Source: Polytrichum commune (lineage: Eukaryota > Streptophyta > Polytrichopsida > Polytrichales > Polytrichaceae). Taken from it: 64,000 bases of DNA. The position numbers were made by a program, and so were the translations under genes. Where the stretch lies: positions 39,730,429 to 39,794,428 of the forward strand of contig OX485804.1 in the NCBI GenBank assembly GCA_950295325.1, given 5' to 3'. Under the pieces are notes generated by a model. That model made no database searches, had not been told where the DNA came from, and was given only the letters and a program-made list of their open reading frames with translations. This document shows positions 12,528-23,446 of the stretch, piece by piece; within the stretch, counting starts at the first letter, position 1, and the number at the start of each line of letters is the position of its first letter.

Positions 12528-12931
12528 TTAGGGCAGTCCCAAGGTGTCATTCATTTTCTCGAGTATCTTGCAGAGACGAAGGGCAAGTGTCAATTAATTT
12601 AAAGATAAATTGGGATTTGTTCAAAGCTCAAAGGAAGTTTGAAACCAACTGGCAATAGGACATAAGTTATGAATCCTTAATAATGATAGTAGATACCCAT
12701 TTCATTCTGAATCACAATCGGATTGTCTATGGCATGATCACTAAAATTGCCTTACAGCCCATTACAAGGAGCTTTAAGATCTACAAACACTATTGATGAT
12801 CCTGCATTAACAAAATATGAGGTTCTTTGAACTAGATTCACAGAAACTATTTAAATTGTAGCCAGATCAACTACTGTACCATTGCAATCCATACATTTAA
12901 ACAACAACTAACTCTGTGAACTCAAAAACTA

Positions 12932-13303
12932 CACTACATGTCATCTTTAGTGTTATTTAGTCTTTAATGTCACTATGGTAACTTTTCGGATGGCACTTCT
13001 TATGAATAAATGAACATATGTTGTCATGGATAATGGGTGAGTTCATCCATTGGCCAAAACCCTAACTTCTCTTGTCAGGAACTTGTGATGAAATATTGTC
13101 ATGGATGATTGAAATTTGGATGTAAAATCACTTGGTAAGTGACAGTAATTGCAACGATGTAACTCTACAATCCCTGAAATTTTTTACAAGGAATGACAAC
13201 TAATGTTGTGTTATCATTTAGTGTTGGAGACACTACACCACAGTTTACAACTAGTATTGAGTAAGACAGTTAGAATTCCTGACACTCAATATCATATTTA
13301 GTG
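12932..13303 (-). mobile_element. MITE with CACTA...TAGTG termini, copy 2 (inverted)
   Basis: The 372-bp reverse-complement relative of the element at 10374-10731. The shared inner blocks (TTCATCCATTGGCCAAAA and an AAGTGACA-type block) occur in opposite orientation. Ends are CACTACATG... and ...ATATTTAGTG. The two copies bracket about 2.2 kb containing the LINE remnant and the PIF/Harbinger-like MITE. Confidence 0.75.
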
Positions 13304-13781
13304 TTGTAACATTTCATTCTTAATAATATAACAGGGAAAACATCAGCCAGAGAAACACCTTCAGTAATCTATGCACAATATGAGGTCCTTCTCCACATTG
13401 CAGGTTGGGGTATTGAGTATGTTATCCAAACTCAAGTTCAGCATCACTATACCCCTGTTTATCATCTACTCTACAATTGCAAACGGAAGATTTGGATGGA
13501 GCAATGAGCTATAAATAGACAACACCCTTCACTACAGCCCTGTCCATGGCTTTGTTTGAATCCGAACATTATGGTCCATTTGTACAATCTAACCTATATA
13601 TCACTACTGACCACAGGCAATCACAAGTTCTCCCAGATAAATGTAATTACTGGCCGTGCCCTGAGGAACCTCTCAATCAAAGAGGATACGAAAATGGGTG
13701 ATATTCAGCTGCAATCCCTATTTCTATAGTATGTAATTTGATTCAAAAAATGTCAAACAAAGCAAAGGGGAACTGTCCAGA

Positions 13782-14399
13782 TCAACCCCTGCTTTTAAGC
13801 TCTGCTAACCGTCGGCTCAAATCGTCTTCGGAAACAGTTGATTCTGTATCACTGATAGGCTTGTGAGATGCTGCTTGTGGGAGACCCACAGAAACCTCTA
13901 GACCATAATCATCCGCCACTTGGTGCATGAGTGAATTCACTTCATCCTCTGGAGTTGAGAGGCTTGTGCTGCCAGCCATGGCCGTTTCCACGAACTCAGA
14001 TTGCACCTCCATATTAACAAATGTCTTTTCAAACTGATCCATTGTCTGAGATATTTTTTGCATATTGCCCACGGCAAGTGCACTGTCGAGGGCCTTGACT
14101 ATGGAACCCATGGACTTGGTGATGGTTTGCATTTTGCTTTGTGTTCCGAGGCGAGCAACAACAGCATCAAGCCGCGATGCGAGACGTAAATAATTAAGCT
14201 GCTCGTTATGTTTCCGGATTGCATTTTGAGCATAGATTCGCGCACCGTCCATGTTGCCCTTCTCAATTGCCTTCTTAACCTTTAGTTTCTCAGACTTCTC
14301 CTCTGACTCACATTTTTTCGCTTGCCTGACCAACGTCTTCGCTGTGAACTTCAGCTGGAAAATCTGGTTCAAGAGCTTCTCTTGACTACCGCCCCCCAT
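13782..14399 (-). CDS. CHMP1: CHMP1 / Did2 (Vps46) ESCRT-III subunit
   Basis: A 205-residue protein in one uninterrupted frame, the usual CHMP1 length. CHMP1 is a late ESCRT-III component that acts at endosomes in multivesicular-body formation and regulates the Vps4 ATPase. Residues 1-110 carry the basic helical N-terminal ESCRT-III core ([15 protein letters not shown], then [15 protein letters not shown]). A helical region follows with TMDQFEKTF and an acidic linker (about 150-190). The C-terminus is a MIT-interacting motif with L194, R197, L198, L201 and K202, which binds MIT domains such as that of Vps4. All parts are present and the gene looks functional. A splice acceptor (GCAG, 14420-14417) lies 18 bases upstream of the ATG, so the leader is probably spliced. 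Plants often have two CHMP1 genes; this sequence alone does not say which this is. Confidence 0.96.
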   Translation of the reverse strand: MGGGSQEKLLNQIFQLKFTAKTLVRQAKKCESEEKSEKLKVKKAIEKGNMDGARIYAQNAIRKHNEQLNYLRLASRLDAVVARLGTQSKMQTITKSMGSIVKALDSALAVGNMQKISQTMDQFEKTFVNMEVQSEFVETAMAGSTSLSTPEDEVNSLMHQVADDYGLEVSVGLPQAASHKPISDTESTVSEDDLSRRLAELKSRG

Positions 14400-14416
14400 T
14401 GTACTGCTTCTGTAAC

Positions 14417-14943
14417 CTGCATGCGTAGGAGAAAGACCATGTCAATCTCTAAAAAATCAGTTAAAATTAACCTCATTCAACAATTGCAAAGAGGGGTGCA
14501 GATTTTGGAAGTCATTGTTGTCCTCTGAAGAAATTACTAATTATGCACCAAAAATTGTCTTCGTCACTAGTGTTAGCACACACTCTACCATGTCATACCC
14601 TTCCCAGAGTACGCCATCTCCAACTCCAGCCATCAAGGTACAGCATCACAGCCATCACAAATAATAATAAACTGCATCCCAGGGAAGTTGGGAAAAGGAG
14701 AGGGATGCAAAATAGAAGCATTCCATGTCCCTCCAGTGTTCCTCCTATTACCAATCAACAGAATTTTCACAGAAGCCCCCTCGGCGCTCCTAAAATTTCT
14801 TATTGACATAGTTCTCTCCGAGCAATATTTATTAAGAAAAGCTGTAACCTTATTGTCTCTACTCAATTTCGTCCCCGTAATCCAGAGTCTTCCTCTAAGT
14901 CTGCCCAATACAGACATAAGCACAGTGAGATACACACACATAC
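14417..14943 (-). other. Probable 5' leader intron of CHMP1
   Basis: On the minus strand GGAG|GTATGTGTG (donor at 14943-14942) and TGCAG|GTTACAG (acceptor AG at 14418-14417) bracket a 527-bp intron in the untranslated leader. The non-coding first exon would begin around 15100-15200. Inferred from splice consensus only; transcript data would settle it. Confidence 0.5.
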
Positions 14944-15362
14944 CTCCAATTGCCTGCGCCTCTGATCGATGTCCACGCTCCTAACCACGAAGCCAAAGCA
15001 CCTGTGACAGAGTAATTCCCTCTGCCGGCCTCCCCGTATGTGCGAAACTAAGCATAAACTTGGTGTCCACAAAACGCCATCGCCAGAACTAGGGTTTCAA
15101 TTTACTTTCTGCACGGGTTTGCGAATCTCGTGGTCCCAAACGCGGCGAAGCACGAAGATGGCAATTGTGGGAGAAATCGGTGCGGAGGAGACGCGTCAGG
15201 CGGTTGGTCGGGAGGCAGGGCGACTAAGTAAATGAGCAGGGGGGCGAGAGGAGCGAGGAAAACGCCATAGCCACTTTCCAAAAAGGAAAGAGAAAGGAAG
15301 GGACTCGGAGTCGGGTCGTGGTCACCGGTACCAGCGGTCATTTCTTTTCGCATGCTTCAAAC

Positions 15363-15392
15363 AAAAGAAAAAGAAAAAGAAAAAGAAAAAGG
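15363..15392. repeat. (AAAAG)n simple repeat
   Basis: AAAAG-type pentamer/hexamer tract on the + strand (CTTTT on the coding strand of CHMP1), just upstream of the likely CHMP1 promoter. Confidence 0.85.
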
Positions 15393-15399
15393 AAGGTGA

Positions 15400-17400
15400 A
15401 CATTATGTAGATGAGGCTAATGTGGAATCATTCAGCTGATGGATTTGAGAATTAGAAGCTCGAGAAGGTTAGCAATTGCAAATCATGATCAAAGAATTTG
15501 AAATCTTTGAAATTGGAGTTGAGAAAGGTGTTGATCTAGGCTATGAAATCAAAGATTCTTTGCTTCCCAATCTAATGTCACAAGGGGAACTCTTTTATCA
15601 TTCAATGTTGTGGAAGTGGACAACATCATTAGTAAATTCTTCATGAATCGATTGCCAATGAAAACCAAGTTTATTGTCAATATTGGTTGTGTCATGTCTC
15701 TAAAGTGGTCACATGTAAGATAAAATGTTGTTGAATTGGCTTGTCATTACAAAATACCCACAATACAAGTTGGTCAACACCTAATATCCACATCCTACCT
15801 CCTAATTTGCCCAAGTTGCCACTTCCTTATTTGCCCACCTCATGCACAAAAATCAAGTGTGTCATAGCTTGGTGGAAAGCACTCCTAACTATGGAAGATG
15901 GTGGGTGTAGTTTGACGTTTGTGAAGGTGACTAACCCAATATCATCAAGGAGGCGGCTAAATGACCATGTATTACTCACTCACCAAATTAGAGCAACTAT
16001 ACTGCCGATTAGGAACCACAAATAGGTGTTTGATTAAGGAAGCTAACCAAATTAGCCTCATCTACCTTAGGTGAATGCATGGTATCAATACACAATACCA
16101 ATTAATGTTATTAAAATAACTTATGTACCTAACCTGTATCAAACTTGTAATATTTGGTGGCAATGAGCAGGGAGAACCAACTCCTAGTTATAGATGAACC
16201 GGTTTAGTTTGAGAAATAACCAATTGAAGCTCAAGACATTAGGAAAATTACTGATCATTTTAGAAGAATCTATAGAATATACCTTAGTCAACAAAGAAAA
16301 ACTGAAAGATCATAACATGTAACCGGTTGGACTTGCAAACACTAGGATTTTGACCGATTGTGCTCAAAATCTCCCCGGACATTGTTTGGTGGGTATCACA
16401 AGAAGAGAGAATCTTTGTATACCCAAATTTTTGTTTGGGCCAATACCATCCTAATACCATATTGACATTAGGTGATTTTACTTAGATTTGAAGGTTCTTG
16501 CATTATATATAAACTTGAATGATATCAAAATCAAAGAAATCCTCAAATACCATATTCTATTGGTGTCAAAAAATGTAAGATGTAAAAATATAGTCAAGAA
16601 GTATCAGTAAAATATGAGACCAAGCCAACACTGGTGTATACACCCAAGTGAATATGAGCCCATCTGCCCCACAATGTACACGGGTGAACCATGTCTCATT
16701 TTATGGCTTACTACGTTCCTTGCGAGCGGTGGGCTCTATTGGGTTGGATCATCTAACTATGGTGAATGTTTCCTTGTGGGGGTGTAACCGGTCTTTGTTA
16801 AGTTTTCTTTTGTTTAGGACTAGGTAGGTTAAGTCTTTAAGAACGGTTTGGTATATGTGTATCATTAATTTTTTGGTTTCTAAAGGGGGGGGGTGTACTT
16901 TTTCTAGTTGATTTATAGACTTTTTATGTACTGTATGGCATCTGTTAATCCCACAATACTGACAATAAAGTGGTTAGTTGGATACCTAAAGTGGTTAGTT
17001 ATCCAACTTAAAGTGGTTACTTAATGTGCAATATTTTATGTGTTTGTTTTGTATGATTGTCTATGTTCATCTATCATGACAGAAGATGAATTCGATAAGT
17101 TTGTGTGTTATGTTTTCAGTTTGTGTCATGAGATCTCCTGTGTCACTAGGGGCTCCAATCGCACATATGATGTCGGGTCTACAAATAGGCATGGGGTTTG
17201 CACATGTGCAATCGAAGAGCCATGACAGGATAGTGTTATCTTGGGTTTTGTTGTTGTGGGTGCTAGCATTGATTAGTGTGAGGCATCATGTGTGTGGGGA
17301 GGGTTTTAAGTAGGTTTGTGATTTGGTATGTGGTGGCATGTGTTGGGCTATTCTTATACCTTTTAGGATTTGATTGTTACAATTAGATGGCATTACGTCT
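15400..17400. other. Intergenic, no gene seen
   Basis: AT-rich sequence without recognisable coding domains. Short frames (for example around 15741-16025) show no family resemblance. Confidence 0.45.
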
Positions 17401-17429
17401 ACTAACAGATTTGATATGGGGAAGGAATT

Positions 17430-18040
17430 TTTCATGTGATTTGATGCACTGCAATTACGAAGTTTCCAGCTACATCCCTGCTCGACACAATGCGCGCAAC
17501 AAAAACTTGAATTAGTTCCACAACCGGAATCATCAACAAGTACCTGACATTCACACACTATTGAACTTGAGCAGAATTGCATTCTGAAAGAAATTAGGGT
17601 TCCGATTCTGTATGTGTTTTCCTCAACTCATCTCCTTCCTTTCATCAATGGCGCTGCCTCCGATATTCGTCTAGGAAGGACTTTTCATTGACTGTTATGG
17701 GCTGCAATTACGAAGTTTCCAGCTACATCCCTGCTTGACACGATGCATGTGCACGGCAAATACTTTAAATGCACAGCCAGAGCTAGAGTAGAATCGTGAA
17801 CAACTACCCTGCATTCACACAACTGTATTGAACTTGAGCATTGCAGGAAATTAAATTAGGGTTCTAAGTTGTATGCATTTCTCCTCGCCTACTTTCCTTG
17901 ATTTCAACAACGGCGCTGCCTCTTGTTCATGTACTAACAATTTTGATGTGGAGAAGGAACTTTTCATGTGATTTATGCACTGCCATGGCGTTTCCAGCTA
18001 CAGCCCTGCTTGACACGATGTCTGCAGCAAAATCTTTAGT
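17430..18040 (+). repeat. Three diverged tandem repeats upstream of the glycosyltransferase gene
   Basis: Three units of about 253 and 275 bp share the order CTTTTCAT, TGCAATTACGAA, GTTTCCAGCTACA, CCCTGCT.GACAC, CATTCACACA, TGAACTTGAGCA, AATTAGGGTTC and GGCGCTGCCTC. The GTTTCCAGC block is at 17462, 17715 and 17990. The array ends about 570 bases before the start codon at 18614, so it lies in the promoter or leader. Confidence 0.85.
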
Positions 18041-18516
18041 TCACACTTGAACCTGTTCACCATTTCTTGGTCCGCACCTTCTACGAAAATCCAGCCAATT
18101 GTCCGGTCCTGCACTTTGGTGTAAAAATGTATGTGTTATTCAGAGTGATTATGTGTATTCCTCCCCATTCTTGTCTGTTTTTCCACTTCCTAGTGAAACA
18201 TGATGCATTGCCGTGCAGGTTATGGACAGTCACAATAGATGGTGTCTTCAGCCTACAATATTATTCATCCTTCCCAGCGAAGAAGATGTTCTCGAAGAGT
18301 TCACAATTTGAAAAGAAGAAGAATTAGCATATAGCCCTACTGCTTGTCACCGGAACCCTGTAAATTTTGAATGCATCTGGTTAGTCTTTACAAATGGTAT
18401 TACGCCCTCCAGGCTCCGATTGTTCATCTTGTTGCCCTTGTGATAATGTTCTCAGGGGCAGTGAGCTCCGAACTCAAAAACTTGCAGACTACATCCAATG
18501 AAGAAACATAAGTCCA

Positions 18517-18828
18517 ATGATGGGATCGCCGCCTGAAACCTTGCCCTTCGCAGCTACCATTGCGACAGTGATGCAGGGTTGGGGGATAATAATTACATCA
18601 CTACAACAGAAGGATGTCTGCCAGCTCTTTTCTTCTGCAATACCAAAGACTGATGGATTGGAAGCTCAAATCCAAGATCATTCTGCTCATGTTCACATGT
18701 GTAGGAGCAGGCGTCTTCCTCGGTGCACTTGGATGCTTTCACTACAACACCAATCCAAGAAGCTTTTTCAGCACCAGCTACTGCAGCAGCTCATGTCCTC
18801 CCTCGAGAATCATCGTCCAGCACGATGA
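18517..18828 (+). other. Upstream reading frame overlapping the glycosyltransferase start
   Basis: A 103-codon frame opens at an ATG 97 bases upstream of the main start, in a different frame, and runs through it. If the leader includes 18517, this overlapping uORF would be expected to reduce initiation at 18614. Its predicted product has no recognisable domain. Confidence 0.35.
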
Positions 18829-21169
18829 CAACAAATCTGCATTCCCTTCTGATGAATTAGCGAACATCAAAACAGATCAGGCTCCTCACCATCGAATGAG
18901 TGATGATGAGCTTCTTTGGAAAGCTTCCGTCGTGTATAAGAGGAGAAAAGGTGCCCCAGTGCACATGATTCCTAAAGTGGCCTTTCTGTTTCTATCCAGA
19001 GGCCCATTGCCGCTTGCGCCATTGTGGGAGCATTTCTTTGCAACGTATGAGGGATTTTACTCCATCTATGTGCATGCGGATCCAGATTACGCCCCCAATG
19101 TCACATCCTCTTCGGTGTTTCATAACAGGAACATTCCCAGTCAGGTTGGTGATTAGCTCATTGCCATCATTCCTCACATTTGGAATTTGATGCTTAGCAA
19201 TTTATAAAGATGAGACTATGTACCCGAGTATGAAATTGTGTGGCAGCAAACTGCATGTGGGAAGGGTTGAATATTGTGTAACTTACTGTGAATTGCATGA
19301 ATTAGTACAAAATTGTGTAAGTCGTAGTAGACTGCATGTTGTTTAGAATTTACAGCACATTTATTTTTGGTAGAGCCCATTACGCAATAAGCCGATTCTT
19401 AAGCTCCTGGAGTTCGGCATGCACTTCATGACGCTCTTCCGAGTATGATGTTCTTGAACTGCTGGTGTTGTCATGAACCATTTTGGGTCAAGTCTTGACA
19501 TACCATACATGTATGTATGTTGAAAGAGTCCCCCCTCAAAAGAGGGCAGTAGGCCGCGGGCGAAGAGGCTCTTCATTCATTCATGTCTCGTCAGGAGTCG
19601 GCGTTTATATCTATCTATCTGTATGTTGAGTTTCTTGTGTTTTAGGTGATGTTCCAATCCATGTGGTGCTGGAGTGGTAAACTGACAGGCTGCATGTGAT
19701 CTGAGATGTGTAAGTGAGGACTTAGTTTTGAAAATGCGGAGTACGTGCTTCTTGAAATAGCATTGTTTCTTTGAATGAGGGGGGGGATCACAGACATCCA
19801 AAAATAGTAGAAGAATTTTGACCTTAACCATTGGCAGCTTGGTTTCAAGATTTGTCTCTCTATTCTTGGGTAGAAATGTCTGTTTTCAACTTGGATCGGA
19901 AATGGCAGTTGTTAAGATTACAAGACAGATGTTTTAAATTTTACCTCCCAAACCAAATTACACCTTCTGTTTTGTGAGGCTTACACCTGACGAGGTTTAA
20001 ATTTCACCTCCAAAATATCACCTCCATTTTGCCAAATTTTGGCCAATATTCTTCTACCTTGGCCTACAGAACCCATTTCGAAAACCACATCATCAAACAT
20101 GTGTGAGCCCTACATGATAAAGAACTCAAGGATCAGACATTCCAGTATATGGAAATCTGGCATCAATTGAATTATCAATCCAATCCCTTTGTGTGCAAAC
20201 AGGGTTCATGTAAGGTATGCAGGTGTTAAGTGGCTCATTCTTCTGATATCCCTACTCATGTTTATTAGATTTGAATACTGGAACTCGCGCTAGATTAGCA
20301 AATCTACATTGGTTCCTGATTAAGCATCGGGAAATGTCTGATTTGCTTCTGAATTTTGGAATTGGGTGACATGTGATTCCTTATGTGGTGAAGTCAGGGG
20401 CTTTAAAGTGGTTCCTGTTAAGTCTGAAGGATGGCCAATCGGATCGCCATGGTCATGGTCCTTAATGGTCCACCTATACCAGTTTAGGGCCAAATATAGT
20501 GGGGCACTTAACACCCAAATACCTTTATATAATTCTTGTACCACGTGATACCTACAGGTAGTACGTTGGGGTGAGCACACAATGTGCGACGCGGAGCGAC
20601 GGTTGCTTGCAAATGCGCTGCTTGACTTTGCAAATGAGCGCTTCATGTTGTTGTCGGAGAGGTGCATACCCATGTATAACTTCAGCTACATCTACTCAGT
20701 TTTCATCAACACTCCTTACAGTTACGTCCAATCCATCGACGACCCAGGAATTTACGGCCGAGGCCGATACAACCCCTACATGATGCCTGAGGTCCAGCCT
20801 GAGCAGTGGAGGAAAGGCTCTCAGTGGTTTGAAGTAACGCGTGAGTTGGCGGTTGAGATCGTGGCCGACACAAAGTATTACCCCAAGTTCAAGAACTTCT
20901 GCACACCGCACTGTTATGTGGACGAGCATTACATTCAAACAATGTTGTCCATTGAGTTTAGTGACAGGTTGTTGAACCGCTCCATAACCCACACCGATTG
21001 GCTGCACGGGGGAGCACACCCCACCTTGTTTGAAAGAGACGATATTTCCAAGGAGTTCCTTATCAACATTCGGAACTATTACTTCTTCTCAAGGAAGTAC
21101 TCTGCCTCTACGTTGGAACCCTTACTCAAGCTCGCACCGGAGGTTATGTTCATACCCACTGGACAATGA
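18614..21169 (+). CDS. GT14-family (DUF266/BC10-like) type II membrane glycosyltransferase
   Basis: Exon 1 is 18614-19144 and exon 2 is 20558-21169. The 1413-bp intron has a GT donor after CCCAGTCAG, an acceptor CCTACAG and phase 0. The product has 380 residues, within the family's usual range. A signal-anchor helix lies at about residues 22-41 after a short basic cytosolic tail, indicating a Golgi lumenal enzyme. Lumenal motifs in order: PKVAFLFLSRGPLPL (about 118), YSIYVHADP, then across the junction SQ|VVRWGE, CDAERRLLANALLDFANERF, LLSERCIP, GRGRYNPYM, WRKGSQWFEVTRELA, CTPHCYVDEHY and STLEPLLKLAPEV. These match plant core-2/I-branching-type (GT14) proteins such as rice BC10, which affects cell walls; donor and acceptor are not deducible here. 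The ATG at 18653 (residue 14) is an alternative start nearer the membrane helix. Confidence 0.93.
19361..19620 (-). other. Intronic GC-richer segment of unknown origin
   Basis: Inside the glycosyltransferase intron a GC-richer block gives, on the minus strand, a short coiled-coil-like reading (ERHEVHAELQELKNRL). It may be a fragment of an inserted element. No family was recognised. Confidence 0.2.
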
Positions 21170-23446
21170 AGTCCATGCATTAATCTCCGTGATCAGCTTT
21201 CTCTCCTGCACTGGTAAGTATATTGCCAAGTACCCTCAAATCTCAGCTCCCTCCTCTGCTCGAAATTAGGTAGACAGGGCCTTAAATGGTTACTTTTCCC
21301 GATTAATTCACTTCTCCTAAATAAGCAATTGGTATGAGATGTTAGCAAACCCAAATCAAGGCCTCTGGCACTTTCCTCTAAGTTTGAGACCTCGTAAGAA
21401 TATCTGATCATTTTCAAACTGAAGAATCTTTCTTCTAGGATGATTATATAGATCCCCAATTTATGTTTATTTTGAACCTAGAATAGTTAACAAATTCTGA
21501 GCACATAGCTAATCTCTTACACAATGTCTTTTTGACATCCATTTCTTTGAGTTACACCTAACCACACATTGCTCCGTTATAGATGTCAATTGAGATAATT
21601 AGCTAAACTAGGCATGCTTACCTCAGGTACATGGTTGAAAGACATGCTCAAGGTTTGAATTCTCAATTTGACTCGAGATAGATCCTGAACCACATTTTGT
21701 TCCTTCTACAATATGTTCTAGTCACATGCCTAGTGTTTCCACCCATCACAGTACATGTGTATGCAAAGCCAAGAACCATTCTTTTGGCAATGGAGGGAGC
21801 TCATGAGATTCTGGATGTGGTTTAGAATTGGCCATAACTTACCTCAAGATCATAATAATTATCATCTTTGCCCTTACAGTTTGCAAACCCATTATGGAAT
21901 CTGCTTGCACATAAGGATTCATCAAATCTATGCTGTCCACTGAACAATCAGTGTTTATAGAGCCTAAAAATCCCGGAATTCAGAGTGTCAAATCTCCCCA
22001 AAAAATGGAGTAGGCCTCAGGAGAATATGCAAAGAGAAAAAGTTGCAAGGTGAGTTGAATAAGCCATACTAACAAGATTGCTAGAATTACTGAAGAATTC
22101 ACTGTCAATCTTGTACATACCAACACTCATAAGTCACTCAAGGAATTAATTATCCATTTTGTACATGCTTCCTATCCTCGGTTCCAAATTGCAGCACAGC
22201 TCATCTATTGAGAGTGTCCATAGATGAGGTCCACCTCATCAATAGATGACCACAAACGCCCACAAATTCAAAGTATTCAACTTTCGATGTTTCTAAGGTG
22301 TTTTCAGCAATGAAACAATTTTCCAAAGAAATATGAACATGGATACTATTTGAAAGGATGGAGATTTATTAGAAAGAATAAAAGTTGAAATGTTAGAGCA
22401 TTCTACCAGCAAACAACTTCCATATCCATCAAGACAAAAGCTTGTACAATTTAAGTGCCACTGACTAGGACTTTCAAAAGCCGCAGCATTATGCAATTCA
22501 ATCTTGGTAGCATGAACAATAGCGTACAGTAGTTTAATTTCCGTTTGCTTGTAATTCTTTATTCATTACAGAAAACATAATCTTGATAATGTCTACTTTT
22601 CTAAAGCAATGGTGAAATGGAGAGGCAACAGTCACATGCAGACAGGCAACAATGACCAGACAGGCACAAGATTCAACCCATGTCCAATAGGCAATAAACG
22701 TAGGACAGAAGAGTGCATTTAGAAAACACACAAACGGTCAAAGAGAGTATTGTCATTAAATTTTTTGCAATCAGAACAAGAGTAAGCAAGTCCTTCCTTC
22801 TAAGCTGCCTGTCACCATTTGCATCTTGTATTCAACTGCCACGTCATGTGCCTACAGTCCTCTGGTATTGTGAACTCTCATCCTTGCAACAATAGTGCCC
22901 ACCCAATACACAAGGCTGTGGCAGCAGTAGAGGAATATCACTCCCAAAACAAGTCCATCTGCTCTCACCAAGAATATGAGCCTACCTTTTACCTTTACCT
23001 TACCTGTGCAGCTGCATAAACTCCAAAGGTCCAGACAAAATTGGGTGCAATCCTAGACATCTCTGGATACTTTCCCCAAGGAACTCAAAATTCATCTCCA
23101 GTTTCTATCGCCTCCATCCATTAAGTTGCCTTGGGAGGGTGGCCACTCGATCAGTGGAGGCCACCGGAGATTGCTTGTTTTGCTTGCCACATGTATTTCC
23201 GGATTGCTTTTGTGGGACACACAAGGGCAAAGTCATAGGAAAAAGGGCAGTCACGAGGAAACCCACTTCATTGTCGAGCCTTCGTCGTTGCTACCATGAG
23301 ACGGGAGCCACATAGCCTCCAGATTGAGACACTTCAATTTTGGACACAGCTCACTTGCTTCCAAAGCAAGTCTTTTATGAAGACACTGGAACTCTATACT
23401 TCACCCTGTTATAAACATCGACAGAAGGCTCCAATATTTATATCGT
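21170..23446. other. Convergent 3' ends of two genes, no further gene seen
   Basis: The glycosyltransferase (+) and phytochrome (-) genes converge here, so both 3' untranslated regions and terminators lie in this stretch. A small inverted repeat, TCATCTATTG ... CAATAGATGA, occurs near 22201-22250. No additional coding region is supported. Confidence 0.5.
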
